Origin: Calendula officinalis
Taxonomy: Eukaryota; Streptophyta; Magnoliopsida; Asterales; Asteraceae
Direction of reading: 5' to 3'
Assembly: GCA_963853835.1 (NCBI GenBank)
Contig: OY970825.1
Span: 26,722,835-26,786,834, forward strand
Length of the DNA stretch: 64,000 nt
Under the pieces are notes generated by a model. It saw only the letters and a list, made by a program, of their open reading frames with translations. It made no database searches and was not told where the DNA came from. Below, in pieces: positions 24,341 through 35,958 of the stretch. Made by a program: the position numbers and the translations under genes. Positions within the stretch are counted from its first letter, which is position 1. Each line of letters begins with the position of its first letter.

Positions 24341-24491
24341 TTTTTTTTTTTTTTGAACGGCAAGTTAGTAAGTTAGTGGTTCGAGCCTAGACAGTGACGT
24401 CTATAAGGGGCAGTATGCCTTCCCTCGAACCTTCTACCTTTTTGTCCACGACGGGACTTGAAACCATGACCAATTAGTTATGAGCAACACC
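24341..24491 (-). mobile_element. tRNA-derived SINE with 14-bp target-site duplication
   Basis: TTCAAAGGTTAGTT occurs at 24327-24340 and again at 24492-24505. Between them a poly(T) run (A-tail on the minus strand) leads into a unit carrying a B-box-like GGTTTCAAGTCCC in minus orientation. A diverged copy of the same unit lies on the plus strand at 62601-62738, sharing the GTCTAGGCTCG segment and the A-tail. Short length, A-tail, B-box and target duplication fit a SINE. Confidence 0.8.
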
Positions 24492-24505
24492 TTCAAAGGT
24501 TAGTT

Positions 24506-24919
24506 ATATTAATATTAGATTCTTATTGATAATCTTTATGACTGTTATTATTATTTTTCTTAGTATACATTATGTCAGAAAGACAAAATTATCAAATGTC
24601 ACAAACTTAATAATACTCACGAGTTATGTAACTTGTATATTTGAATTTAGTATTTTGTTAACGAGTAACATTTAGACATATTTTTTTGTAAATTACTACT
24701 ATTATATGTATAAAAGAAGATAATAGTAGTACTTTCATTACTCAAACTCGTGATGAATTAAACCAAATAACTTGAGGTAGTACCTTGTTCTAACAGTAAT
24801 TAATCAGATCCCAATTTATGCGCGAGTAATCCCTTCAGTCTAAACCCTCCATTCATCTCCCCGCAACAAAACCTCACACTTCACCCTTCCCTTCCCTTCC
24901 CTTCCCTTCCTTGCGATCG
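24506..24919 (+). promoter_or_regulatory. SWN promoter-proximal region and leader
   Basis: The sequence changes from AT-rich to C-rich near 24830. A CCCTTCCCTTCC pentanucleotide run (24884-24910) sits just before the ATG at 24920. CT-rich leaders of this kind are common in plant housekeeping and chromatin genes. Confidence 0.5.
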
Positions 24920-27900
24920 ATGATGGTCTCCAACTCCAAGTCAACTGATTCTTCTAAATCCAGAGTATGTTCTATCTTTCACCTATTCCGAATCATGTTT
25001 TGGTTCCTTCAAAATCACAAACTATGCCTGATCACTCGAACTCACAATTGGTTTTATAATCGGATCATTGTCTATCCTATTTCTGTGTATGGTCTTTGTG
25101 CGTTGATAATTATTCAATTAACTGCTTCAATTATTGCGTTTTGTGGCTAACATAATCGAAGACGACCATTTTACGCTCATCAGAATTCTCACGCGTACGA
25201 AAATATTGAATTGCGACATTATTCTATGCTATTTCAGTATTTTGTGTATCAACTTCGTTTATAAATGATGATTTAAGATAACTGCTCAATTTTTTGCTTT
25301 TTTTTTGTTACATAATTGAGGAAGAGCATTTTACCATCTTAAGCTTTAAGATACGGTGGTTCTGAAGCATAGATCAGATAACTGTTCTCTCATTATTAAA
25401 TTGGTGGATATATACATTATTGCATCTGTGCTACCTGTCAACTGGCATATCAAGTTATCAACAGTCATCATTATTTCATTATATTGTTTAGAAATGGAAA
25501 ATATTCCTTTATGAATCTAAAGTTCTGAAATATGAGATTACGAGCAAAAATGCATCTCTCTAATCTTGGAATGTAGGCATTATAACATTTCTATGCTTGA
25601 TATGGCGTTTTAAGCCAACAAAAGCTATACTGCTGTAGGAACATTGGTTAAAAAGAATTATATTTGTGCATTACTTCAAATCTTGCTAATACATAAAGAA
25701 AATTTCAACTCAATATTTTTATTCTTCAAATTTCTATGGCTTTTTGTTTGAGTTAGTGGAAACTGTAGATCATATTATGTGTTATTCCTCTGATACTTTT
25801 TGTTTTCTTGATTTCCTCTCCCTCTAAATTGACAGAATTCACGGAGAGATCAAGTTTCTGGTGATTTAGAATTATTAACAGTTAAGATAAATCAACTGAA
25901 GAAGCAAATTCAAACAGAAAGGGCTCTTTTGATTAAAGTGAGTTGATATCTTTGTTATGATGTCCTGTATTATGTAGTTATTGACTTTTTGTACAGGAAA
26001 AAGTTGAGAAGAACAGAGAAAGGCTAAAAAAGGATGTCTCTGAGGTTCTGTCATTAACCATGGTTAGAGCTGAGGATTCATCTAGTGATGTTGGTGAAAT
26101 GCTTTCTTCCAGAATTAAAAATCCTCTGTGCATCCTTAATGGGCCAGCCCAAATATCAGGTGATGATAACAGCAGCACTCAAGAAGCAGCTATTTCCATA
26201 AGTGCCAAACTTCCACCTTCAGATAAAATACCACCCTATACTACTTGGATCTTTTTGCACAGGTTCGTTCTTTTTACTCATCTTATATGTTGGTTCAATT
26301 ATATATGATGAAAATTCCGTTCTGCACAAGTTTCTCATTTTTTTTTATTTTGTGTAAGACAGAAATCAGAGAATGGCTGAAGACCAATCGGTTGTTGGAA
26401 GGAGACGTATTTATTATGATCAAAATGGAAGTGAAGCTTTGATTTGTAGTGACAGTGAGGAAGAAACTACTGAACCAGAGGAAGAAAAACATGAATTTTC
26501 CGATGCAGAAAATCGCATCATACGGTTAGTTTAAATAATACACTTCTCTTAAATAATGCATTAAAGTGAACAATTTATTTCACCTAAAATATGTTATCCA
26601 TTTGACCAACAAATGGAGATGTACTCCATCTTATTATGATTATAACATTAGTTTTCCTGCTTGCTAATATAAAGAGTAAATGGTCCATGTGGTTGGTCAA
26701 AATTACGGATTTGGTCCCTATTTTCACTGTTTGCTTTCACTTGTAATCGCATGATCTGATTTTCCTACATAGATATATATATCTTCATTTGTTGCTTATA
26801 ATCTGGATTTTTTTATTTTCACACTACATTGAGTACATAATTTATAGAGTAAAGTACACGTATGGTCCATGTGGTTTACTCAAAATTGCATCTATGGTCC
26901 TTTACTTCAAAAAAATTACACCCTGTGGTGCGAAAGGTTTCAGAAATAGTTGATATTGGTTTAAAAACATATCATTACCTGTTGAATCTTGCAGGATGGT
27001 TTGTGAGGATTACGAGCCAAGTGAAGAAGTAATTAAAATCTTGACACAACATATCGGTGGAAGCACTTCAGAAATCTATGTATATCTTCATCAAATCTTA
27101 CTTTTAACTTTTTTTTTTTTTTTTTTTGTAGTTCTTCTAATATACACTTTTGTTTTTGTTTCTTATGTAATGCAGGATGCATATACAACACTGAAGACAG
27201 AAGAACTAGAAAACCTAAATAATGAGAATGATAGAAACATATCTCTAGAAAAAACCCTAAGTGCTTCATTAGATTCTCTTGATAATCTATTCTGTCGACG
27301 GTGTTTGGTACTTTTATTTACTTGTTTTCACATTTTATTATTATTTATTTAATTGAGTAATTTGTTTTTTTTTTTACCTTTTCATATTTACTTTACAGGT
27401 ATTTGATTGTCGTCTTCATGGTTACTCTCAAACTGTTATTACTCCTGTAACTATTGTGTTCTTACAACCATTTCCATTTAATATTGAAGTTTATATCATC
27501 CTAAATTAATTTTCTTTTATTTTGCATTGTAAACAGACCGAAAGACAATATTATCCTCCCGAGTCTCAAGAAAACCTGAAACCTTGTGGTGATCATTGTT
27601 ACCTTCAGGTATTTCATCTTAATTAAATAATAACTAATGATTAATTGATTGTTTTTCGTGCATATTTTTCCTCTTTTAATACAAGTCTTGTAATTTTTCA
27701 GTTTCAAACTGTCAAGAAAAATTCAGATAATATAGTTTTAAGTGAGACACTCAATAAAACTTCAGATGAGCTCCTGCCCAAGATTCAGAGTGGTGCTGAT
27801 CCAGGTGATATGTGATTTCTTTTTTTCTTTTTCTTTCTCTTTTAAATTTTTTTTTTTGTTTGTTTTCTTTATTATGTACAGGAAAGCGCAAGGTATCTGA

Positions 27901-30833
27901 AGAAACAACAACAATGTTAGAAGAACCAAAAGATGTTAGTGATGACGAACAAGAATCTTCCACTAAAAGACAAAAAAAGTTGTCTATACCTGATACGATT
28001 TCTATGACAATGGAAGATACTGAAGACAAATTAAATGAGACAAAAATGGAGATGAATATTAAGACACGTGATGAAAATGAACTCCAAATAGCCACCAATG
28101 ATGAAGCAACGAGTTCAGTGAGAATAAAAAACGATATGATTTGTGAATGGAAACCTCTTGAAAAAGAACTATACATGAAGGGATTAGAGATTTTTGGGAG
28201 AAACAGGTACAAAATCTGTATTCTTCACTCTTGTGATTAAAACTTGGTTTATCTGTTGTTGATTAATGTTGTTTGGATTTCAGCTGCTTCATAGCAAGGA
28301 ACTTACTTTGTGGGTTAAAAAGTTGCATACAAGTAGCGAATTATATGTATGATAATGGATCAGCATCATCACAGAGTGCAAGCTCTATGCCAGATGGCAA
28401 CCAGAGAGGTGATGCAGATTGTAAGGTAAGGTTTGGTTTGGTTTATTCCTTTTGTTTTTAGTTGTTCAAACTTATAATGGGTTTATTCCCATTTGACCCG
28501 TTACCTGAATAAATAGTATTATTGTATGTACACTAGGATGAAGAAACACAGTCGAGATCACGGTTGCTTAGAAGAAAGGGCAGAGCAAAAAAAGTGAAAT
28601 ATTCTTGGAAATCAGGCGGACATCCATCAATGTGGAGACGAATTGCTGATGGAAAGAATCAATGTATCAAGCAATATATTCCATGTGGATGCAAATCTAT
28701 GTGTGGAAAAGAATGCCCTTGTTTAGATAATGCTACTTGCTGTGAAAAATATTGCGGGTATGTAATATTAATTTAATTCATATTTGACATTAATCATATA
28801 GTGGCGTGTGTATATAATATGATAGGTGCTCGAAAAGCTGCAAAAACAGATTTAGAGGATGCCACTGTGCAAAGAGTCAATGCAGAAGTAGACAATGCCC
28901 GTGTTTTGCTGCTGGACGTGAATGTGATCCAGATGTCTGCCGAAATTGTTGGGTCAGGTAATTAATAAAGCTTCCTTATTTCTCCATCTTTCCTTTCTTC
29001 TTATATTACTCTCCACTTACCAATCAAACAACACTCACTCAGGTCTTAAAGATAAAGTTATATTGGGCATAAATAAATTATGTGATTCTTGACAACAATT
29101 TTGATTTTGTCTTTACTGGTTTATTTTTTTAATTCTAAAATATAATAGCATTTGGGCTATCTTTTACTTGAACATGTTGCAGTTGTGGTGATGGTTCATT
29201 AGGAGAGCCCCCAAGAAGAGGAGAAGGCCATTGTGGTAACATGAGGCTTCTTTTGAGGCAACAACAAAGGGTGAGTAACATCAACACTTGTGTGTGTGTG
29301 TGTGTGTGTGTGTATTCTTGAGATCATGTGCAATCAAGCAAGTTCCATGCAGTTGGTGCATTCAAAACTTCATACTTCGTTTAGACATTTAAAAAACTTA
29401 TTTTTTATATTATTTTTTGCTATCATTAGTTTTTCATTATTAGATCACAATTAAAAAAAAAGTTCAATATTATTTATTTCAGTAGTGAAATCTTCATTGT
29501 GAAGGTAACTAATCTCAAGAATGAAGGAAACCAACTTACTCAGAGCTGAACCTTCACAACAAAAATTTGTGACTTGATCCTTTTTTTTACGAAATCAATT
29601 TTCGCATCATGTTCTATATGTCAAAATGATACGAACCAAACAATAATAAGCAAACTAACGATGTAAATCACCGATAATCAATGTATAAATGATAATCCTG
29701 GAATTGGAGAACCAGGTTTCTCCCTAACAATGAAAGACAATAATACTGAAAACAATGACCAAATTCTCAATGCCTAAACAATGAGGGAATCGGTCTCTAT
29801 TTATAGAGCTCTCTATTTATAGAGCCGGCCCTATTCCTAGACCTAGATAAACAAGGAAACGAAATAATAAAAAAATCCTAATATAATAATACTTAAATAA
29901 TAATAATAATAATAATAATAATATCCTAATATAATAATACTTAAATAATAATAATAATATCCTAATATATAGGATCGTATCACAAAACCCACAGACTGCA
30001 ATAAAAAAAAAAAAAAAAAAATTTAAGGTGTAAAACTTTTTGTGAGGTTTTGATTACACCAAAACCCAACCTCATATATATAGATGTGTGATAGAGATAT
30101 GTTATAATTTAGAAGTTACTGTGTTCAGATTCTGTTGTCTAAATCTAATGTTGCTGGATGGGGAGCATTCCTGAAGGTATGTATATGTGGTTGATCTTTT
30201 TTAACACAACGGATCTTTAATTTGTTTTATTTTTCGTTGTGTAGAACTCTGTGAACAAAAATGATTATCTTGGGGAGTACACTGGCGAATTGATCTCGCA
30301 CCGCGAGGCAGATAAACGAGGCAAAATATACGATCGTGCAAACTCCTCTTTCCTTTTTGATTTAAATGATCAGGCAGGCAACCACTTTCATACTTTATTA
30401 TATATAATGATTGACTGTTTTTATCGACAATTTTGGTTTTGTGTTTGCAGTATGTGCTTGATGCTTACCGCAAGGGAGACAAATTGAAATTTGCCAATCA
30501 CTCATCAAATCCCAACTGTTACGCAAAGGTACTTTCTTACGGGCCAATTTCTATTTTAGGCCAGAAAAACCATCAAAGTTTAAAATTCTAATATAAAGTT
30601 AGTTTTCTAGTCTAACAAAGTTAGTTACATCTATTTTTTGGTTGGTACAGGTAATGATGGTGGGTGGGGATCACCGGGTTGGCATTTTTGCCAAAGAGCG
30701 AATTGAAGCTGGTGAAGAGCTCTTTTATGATTACCGTTACGGGCCTGATCAAGCACCTATATGGGCTCGTAAGCCCGATGCTTCTAAAGGAGACAATCTT
30801 TTACTCCCCCAAGCTCGAGCCAAGAAACACTAG
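24920..30833 (+). CDS. SWN: Polycomb histone H3K27 methyltransferase SWINGER (E(z) family)
   Basis: Eighteen exons join in frame: 24920-24964, 25836-25937, 25997-26262, 26363-26524, 26995-27079, 27176-27307, 27399-27446, 27537-27608, 27702-27804, 27882-28206, 28284-28425, 28537-28757, 28826-28957, 29183-29270, 30129-30176, 30245-30373, 30451-30528, 30651-30833. The product is 786 aa; Arabidopsis SWN is about 856. Order: coiled N-terminus, IPPYTTWIF and NQRMAEDQSVVGRR (E(z)-specific), FCRRCLVFDC, SANT-like region (430-495), CXC cysteine cluster (535-620), SET domain (640-760) with GEYTGELIS, NHSSNPNC and ELFYDYRYG. The enzyme is the catalytic subunit of PRC2 and trimethylates H3K27 in the nucleus. 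SWN is preferred over CLF from the E(z)-region wording. All introns are GT-AG except the one after exon 16 (donor GC at 30374). ATG 24923 is an alternative start. Confidence 0.95.
26675..26930 (+). repeat. Two fragments of the GAGTAAA...ATGGTCC repeat family in SWN intron 4
   Basis: Segments at about 26675-26770 and 26845-26930 each begin GAGTAAA and contain TGGTCCATGTGGTT, followed by AAAATT and GGTCC words. They resemble the ends of the Mutator-like MITE at 3925-4384 and the segment near 17885-17960. They look like 5' fragments of related elements; no target duplications could be assigned. Confidence 0.5.
29289..29313. repeat. (TG)n microsatellite in SWN intron 14
   Basis: About twelve TG units within the 858-bp intron 29271-30128, the longest but one in the gene. 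The same intron holds an (AAT)n run at about 29896-29932 and a short duplicated CTCTATTTATAGAG palindrome near 29797-29823. Confidence 0.85.
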
Positions 30834-31446
30834 ACCATCTCACTTCCACGACCGGGTATTTTGTTTCGGGTTTCGCATAAAAGTACATGTACATGTGTGT
30901 TATATAAGTGAGTCAAGTTAAGGTAAGGACTATATATATATATATAAGTTATATATAGAAGATAGCATATAGTAATAATAATATTAATAATGTGGAGCAT
31001 CTCTTTAGTATATAGTTACGATAAATAAGAGATTTGTATTAATGCTGTAAAAGTCTTAAAGGCTATTGACAGTTGATGAAGTTTAGTACATCCAAAGCTA
31101 AGTTTTGAAATACGATAACAATAATAAAATGTGTATAGTGGAATACACTTTAGTATATATACACAAAAAGGGTAGAAGCTCAATAACGCTTGAAAACTTT
31201 CGAGTAATTTGATACTCGAGCACGACTCGTAAAGTCGAAAGTCTACTCGAGCTTGTCTTGGCCTAAATCGATTTAATTTCATATTTATTTGAAGTTGGAC
31301 CCGATTATATCGCAATGCAAAATGCATGTATCTGGAAAACCAACAATTTCATCGCAAAATTAAAAGAAGCTCCCCATCACTCAATTGTAGATTATTATAC
31401 AACAATAACATAAGATTGATGTACCAAAACATAAACAAAAAGGGAT
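30834..31446. other. Intergenic DNA between the convergent SWN and NHL-type genes
   Basis: Contains the 3' regions of both genes. The SWN side has a (TA)n run near 30932-30946. No other gene is seen; small frames here are low in complexity. Confidence 0.5.
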
Positions 31447-34400
31447 CTAAGAAAACACTGCTTCAACTAAAACATGTTTCTTGTTGGGGTACCCCATGCC
31501 TAATGAATGATTAATATACACTTTTCCATCCTTAACCGTTGCAGCAGTAGCCATCCGATGCATAAGAACAGGCGATCTACCAACAAGTTTAGCAGTTACC
31601 CAATCATCATTACTCTCAACTAATTTAGCACCATTAGCTCCAGCCACCACAAGTTGAGTAGCCGACAACAGTTCCATCCCATCAGCAACTTTAAGGTTAC
31701 TGTCAACCTTAATCAGTGTAACTCTGTTGTCATTCTTGATTTCAATCTTGAACAGATTTCCGGTGATTGTGTGACCCACGATCAGGTACCCGTTTGGATG
31801 GTAAACGATCCCATTGAGGGTGAATATGCTGTTGTGCCATTCAGCATGAAACAGGGGGCTTTTTATGACTGATAAAAGTTCTCCATCTGCACTAACTTTC
31901 CATATTTGAGTGCCTTTTACGTCTGTCACGTATGCGTTCCCTTCTGCATCCACACTTACATCGTCTGCAAAGCTTTTCCCCTCACCTGCTAATATATTAA
32001 CAAAATTGCAACAAAAGCATGAATGAATCTTTTACCAAACGATTTAAAACAAGGTACTTATCAAATCATATGATTTGTAGCTAACCGATGTAACTTATTT
32101 CACTTTATATACATACTTGAAAGAGTAAAACCGGTAATCAACTAACTAAAAATTACAATACTTACATATTTTTTAAACGCTAACAATTACTCCTATGTTT
32201 TTTATGTAGATAGAATTAGGGGTGTACGTTCGGGTGTTTTTCGGTTTAATATGGTTAATTGGTTTGGGTTATTCGGTTTTTAAAAATATTTTTGACCAAC
32301 CAATATCCAAACCTAATAATCAAATACCAAACTAAACCAACCAAATAAGTAATCGGGTTATTTGGGTTGGTTATCCATAAAATCAAATAAAAGAATTATC
32401 TATAAAAGTTAATTTTTCTTAATATTATTAAAACTTAATAAATCATCCACACTAAAGTTGCAATCTCCTCTGTTTTTAAACTTTAATTAAATTATGGTGG
32501 TTTTGGGAGAAAAGACGAATTTACTGTAAAATAGTTTTGTTTCCAAACACAATATATCATAGACATAAACACCCATATTCACAGTAAAACTAAAAGATGA
32601 TTATACCGTGATTTTGGTTGAAATTTTTGAAAGATTGAATGTTTTAATTGTATGAATTATAATATATATAAATAGATTAGTAGTCATTTACTCTTTATTT
32701 GGGTTATTCAGATGTACACCGAATAGTAAATTTTGAATCCAAATTCAAACCAAAAAGCCGAATATCATTTCGGTTACAACCATAAATCCAAACCAAATCC
32801 AAATAAGCCAACCCATTTCACCCAATGTCATTTGGATTGGTTGGTTTTTCGGATCAAGCCGTCTAATGAACACCCCTAGATAGTATGATAATTTTGCATA
32901 TATATTTGGAGACATGGAGACAAATTAAGGTATAGCCAGCCACATGGGTAAAGTCCAAACCATGGAAGATGTCAATTAGGGGGTGTTTGGGAGGGCTTAT
33001 TTAGGAGGCTTATGAGCTTTTAAGCTTATTTAAGTTTAATAATCACTTTAAAGTGTTTGACAGAGCTTATAAGCTTATGCTTATGAGCTTATTTAGGGGG
33101 TTTTAAATAAGCTACATCGGAAGGGATTATTAGCTTATTTAGGATTATTACCTCTTTGTCCTCCCATCGTAACCCCATTTCACCCCACAAGCTATTTTAG
33201 AAGGGATTACTAAAAAATGTCCTTTTTAGTCATTTTACGATTAAAATATATAAGCCGGTCCAAACACTTTATTTAACAAAAGCTTATTAACTTAAATAAG
33301 CTCATAAGCTTATAAGCTAATAAGCATAAGCCATTTTAATAAGCTTTCCCAAACACCCTAGATACAAACGCAAATAATTAATTCAAAAAGCCAATAACTT
33401 TTGATAACTACATGCTATTTTCGATGTGACATCACTTCGTTTTAAAAATATAAAGTAAATCAAACAACTCTGTCTATAGTCCAATAATCAAACTAAATTG
33501 TTTGAAATCGGATTGGGAACTTAGGAAATGGCTTTAGTCGGACTGAAGACCAAACCGGCGACGTCTTTGACCAGATCGAGAATCAAATTTTTTGACTTTA
33601 TTCAAAAATTCAAACCGAAAACTGATTTTACATAAGAATTCAAACAGATAATCGCACACGTATACGGTATACCCTGGTTCGGTCTGATCCGGTCCAATGA
33701 TTCGGACCAATTCTTGGTCCAACTTGCACATAACTAATTAGATTAGCTTTATATGACAATTGCCTATAGTTTTATAACTAAACTCAAAAAGCGGCAAATG
33801 TACTATCAAAGTTTTTTTTACGGCATGTACTATCTAATGTGCCATTTTTACCTTTTATCAGAAATAAGATTACCGTTATTGTTGGAAAAGTAATTATTGA
33901 AAACAAAAAAGGATAAGCTTAACCTTACCTTAGTTTGAAACTAATTGTGAATATATAGCATTGATGGCAAATACAAAGTAATTAATGTATGTATTATAGT
34001 CCATACTCGTATTGAAGTATTTGATGGTTTTCAGAAAATGTACAAGAAAAGATAATATCCGGTAAGCATACAGTTATTGATATATCAGCTACCTTAAAAG
34101 GTAAAAACTAATCATTTTCCAAATTCGTGAGTAGTAATTGGAATTTTGTACAAGAAAGTAGTATTTGGTCAAATACAATGATTCATCACAATTTCAGAGT
34201 TGAAGAACCAAATAGTCAGAAAACAGAGGTCAAAATTGGAACCTGAAGAACTGAGCTGAGTGAAAAACAATCGTTTCCGCGAATCCAAATCATAAGCTGC
34301 AACTGCACTATAACTGTTTGCAAACACATCGGCGATAGCTACCACCACTCGGTTCCTCGGCCGGTCTATGAAAATACCACAAACCCCGTACCCACCGGAG

Positions 34401-34741
34401 CCGGTGCTGTTAACGACGGTGACCTCTTCAAGGACGACTTTAGGATTGTGATCATCGGGAACGTTAACGACGCCGAGACCGCCGGTGTCCGTGAAGGAGA
34501 CGATGAATCGGCGGTTGACATGGTCCCATTTGCTGGATTCTCGGAACCAACTGGCGCTGTGATACTGGTAGTAGTTGGTGGCCGGAGTTGTTGATTCTAG
34601 GGATATGATGATGGCTACTGGGATCGCTGATAGCACCACAATTAGTAACAAGAATTTGGTGGACCAGAAAAAGGAAAACGAAGCCTGGCCATGGGAACGC
34701 TGGTGTACACAATTAAGTACTTTCACGCACAAAGTGTGCAT
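31447..34741 (-). CDS. NHL-repeat / SMP-30-like beta-propeller membrane protein
   Basis: Two exons join in frame: 34243-34741 and 31447-31985, giving 345 aa. Residues about 28-50 form one hydrophobic segment (FLLLIVVLSAIPVAIIIS), a likely signal anchor that puts the rest in the lumen or outside. The remainder resembles plant NHL-domain/SMP-30 superfamily proteins such as that of At2g01410 (recalled): SASWFRESSKWD, FIVSFTDTG and later FADDVSVDAEGNAYVTDVKG, NGIVYHPNGYLIVGHT and HMR-type ends. Such proteins form six-bladed propellers; the substrate is unknown. The 2.26-kb intron carries two MITEs (32217-32878, 32980-33358). The acceptor is a tandem AG (TAGCAG), so a form with one extra residue may occur. 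It is tail to tail with SWN. Confidence 0.88.
32217..32878. mobile_element. hAT-type MITE in the NHL-gene intron (662 bp)
   Basis: Ends are TAGGGGTGTACG and GAACACCCCTA. The 8-bp flanks GATAGAAT (32209-32216) and GATAGTAT (32879-32886) match at 7 of 8. The subterminal parts repeat GGTTTTTCGG and TTGGTTTGGGTT words in opposite orientation at the two ends. It is the same general class as the element at 3035-3705 but a distinct family. Confidence 0.85.
32980..33358. mobile_element. MITE with GGGTGTTTGGGA termini in the NHL-gene intron
   Basis: Left end GGGGTGTTTGGGAGGGCTTA and right end AAGCTTTCCCAAACACCC form an inverted repeat; AGCTTAT/ATAAGCT words fill both halves. A 3-bp TAG occurs on each side (32977-32979 and 33359-33361), which would suit a PIF/Harbinger-type or other 3-bp-duplicating element. 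The class is tentative. Confidence 0.7.
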
Positions 34742-34861
34742 TTAATTTTCCCTAAAGTCATTTCTTTATTTTTTTAGTAAAGTAGTTATAATTTATTGTT
34801 TTTCCTATTTTACTTTATAAAATCTGGACTATGAATTAATTTTAGTATTATGTTGATTATA

Positions 34862-35174
34862 CTTCCTCCGTATCAAAATAAGTGACATAAATTGGCTTAT
34901 ACGTTTTTTGAGGCAAAAGATTAAAGTAGAGGTTAAAATATATTAAAGTACATAGTTAGTGGAGAATGGGTCTCACTTTCCTTGAATAAAGTGATATTAA
35001 TGAGTTTTAAAAGTAAAAGTAAGGGTATAAGGGTAATTTCACTTTATTAAAGTGGATAGTTAGTGGGTATGGGTCCCACTATTTTTACCAAATAAGGAAA
35101 GTTTTCAAAGTGTGTCACTTATTTTGATACACCCTAAAATGAAAAGTATGTCACTTATTTTGATACGGAGGAAG
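34862..35174. mobile_element. Stowaway-type (Tc1/mariner) MITE
   Basis: The termini CTTCCTCCGTATCAAAATAA and TTATTTTGATACGGAGGAAG are perfect inverted repeats and TA dinucleotides flank both sides, as in Stowaway elements. An internal copy of the terminal word (CACTTATTTTGATAC at about 35115-35130) shows partial internal duplication. It lies about 120 bp upstream of the NHL-gene start. Confidence 0.88.
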
Positions 35175-35953
35175 TATGAGTTTTTCTAATTCATGTCTTT
35201 AGAGATGAGATTAAAAATATTAATAAGCTCCTCATTTTCTTTAATAATGAATAAATATATTTATTATATATTAATAATGTCTATTTTTTGCATGTATTAA
35301 ATATTTTTTAACTAAAAATGGTAATTTTAAATTTATTAAACATGCTTATCTCATGTTCTTAGAGCATAAGTTAGTTAAACTCTTATAATATTCTTATAAT
35401 ATATTTGAGACTTTTCTATAAAAAGAAAAATTTAAAATTTTGACACGCTTGCTGGTTATAAAATATTCTGTTATACTTGAACGAAAGCTGGCTCCACTGG
35501 GGTAAGAATTCCCTTTTACCAGGCTGAAATTTTATATATAATTAATTTTCAAGTTGATTACATTTATTCTAATTTAAATTATCATTCATTATTTAAAAAA
35601 AAATATTTTTTTTTAACAACATTCACGGCACATTATTCAAATGTATTAATGTCTTCATTTATTTTTCTTTTATCTTGTTTTTGCACATGGAGGCTATCCA
35701 ACTATAAAATTAATTCGTCATTAGAAATATAATTTCTACATTTATTAAAAACCTGCATTTAATTTCTTTTTATTAAATGTAGAAATTATATTTCTAATGA
35801 CGAATTAATTTTATTTCTGAATGAACAATATTTTGAATACTTGTCTATATTGTAAACTAGTTTCAAAGTTCGCCTGATTGGACGGACATACTTCAAGATA
35901 TAGAATCCATAACAATAAGAATAACATGAGAAATCATATAGTCAATTATTGGT
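35175..35953. other. AT-rich DNA up to the LTR array
   Basis: No gene. It contains the 46-bp hairpin described separately and ends at the TAAAT duplication next to the LTR array. Confidence 0.5.
35706..35812. repeat. 46-bp near-perfect hairpin
   Basis: The arms 35706-35751 and 35767-35812 are reverse complements with one mismatch by eye, separated by 15 bases. It is AT-rich, with the shared core TCATTAGAAATATAATTTCT. It could be a very short foldback element or a transcribed hairpin. Confidence 0.85.
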
Positions 35954-35958
35954 TAAAT

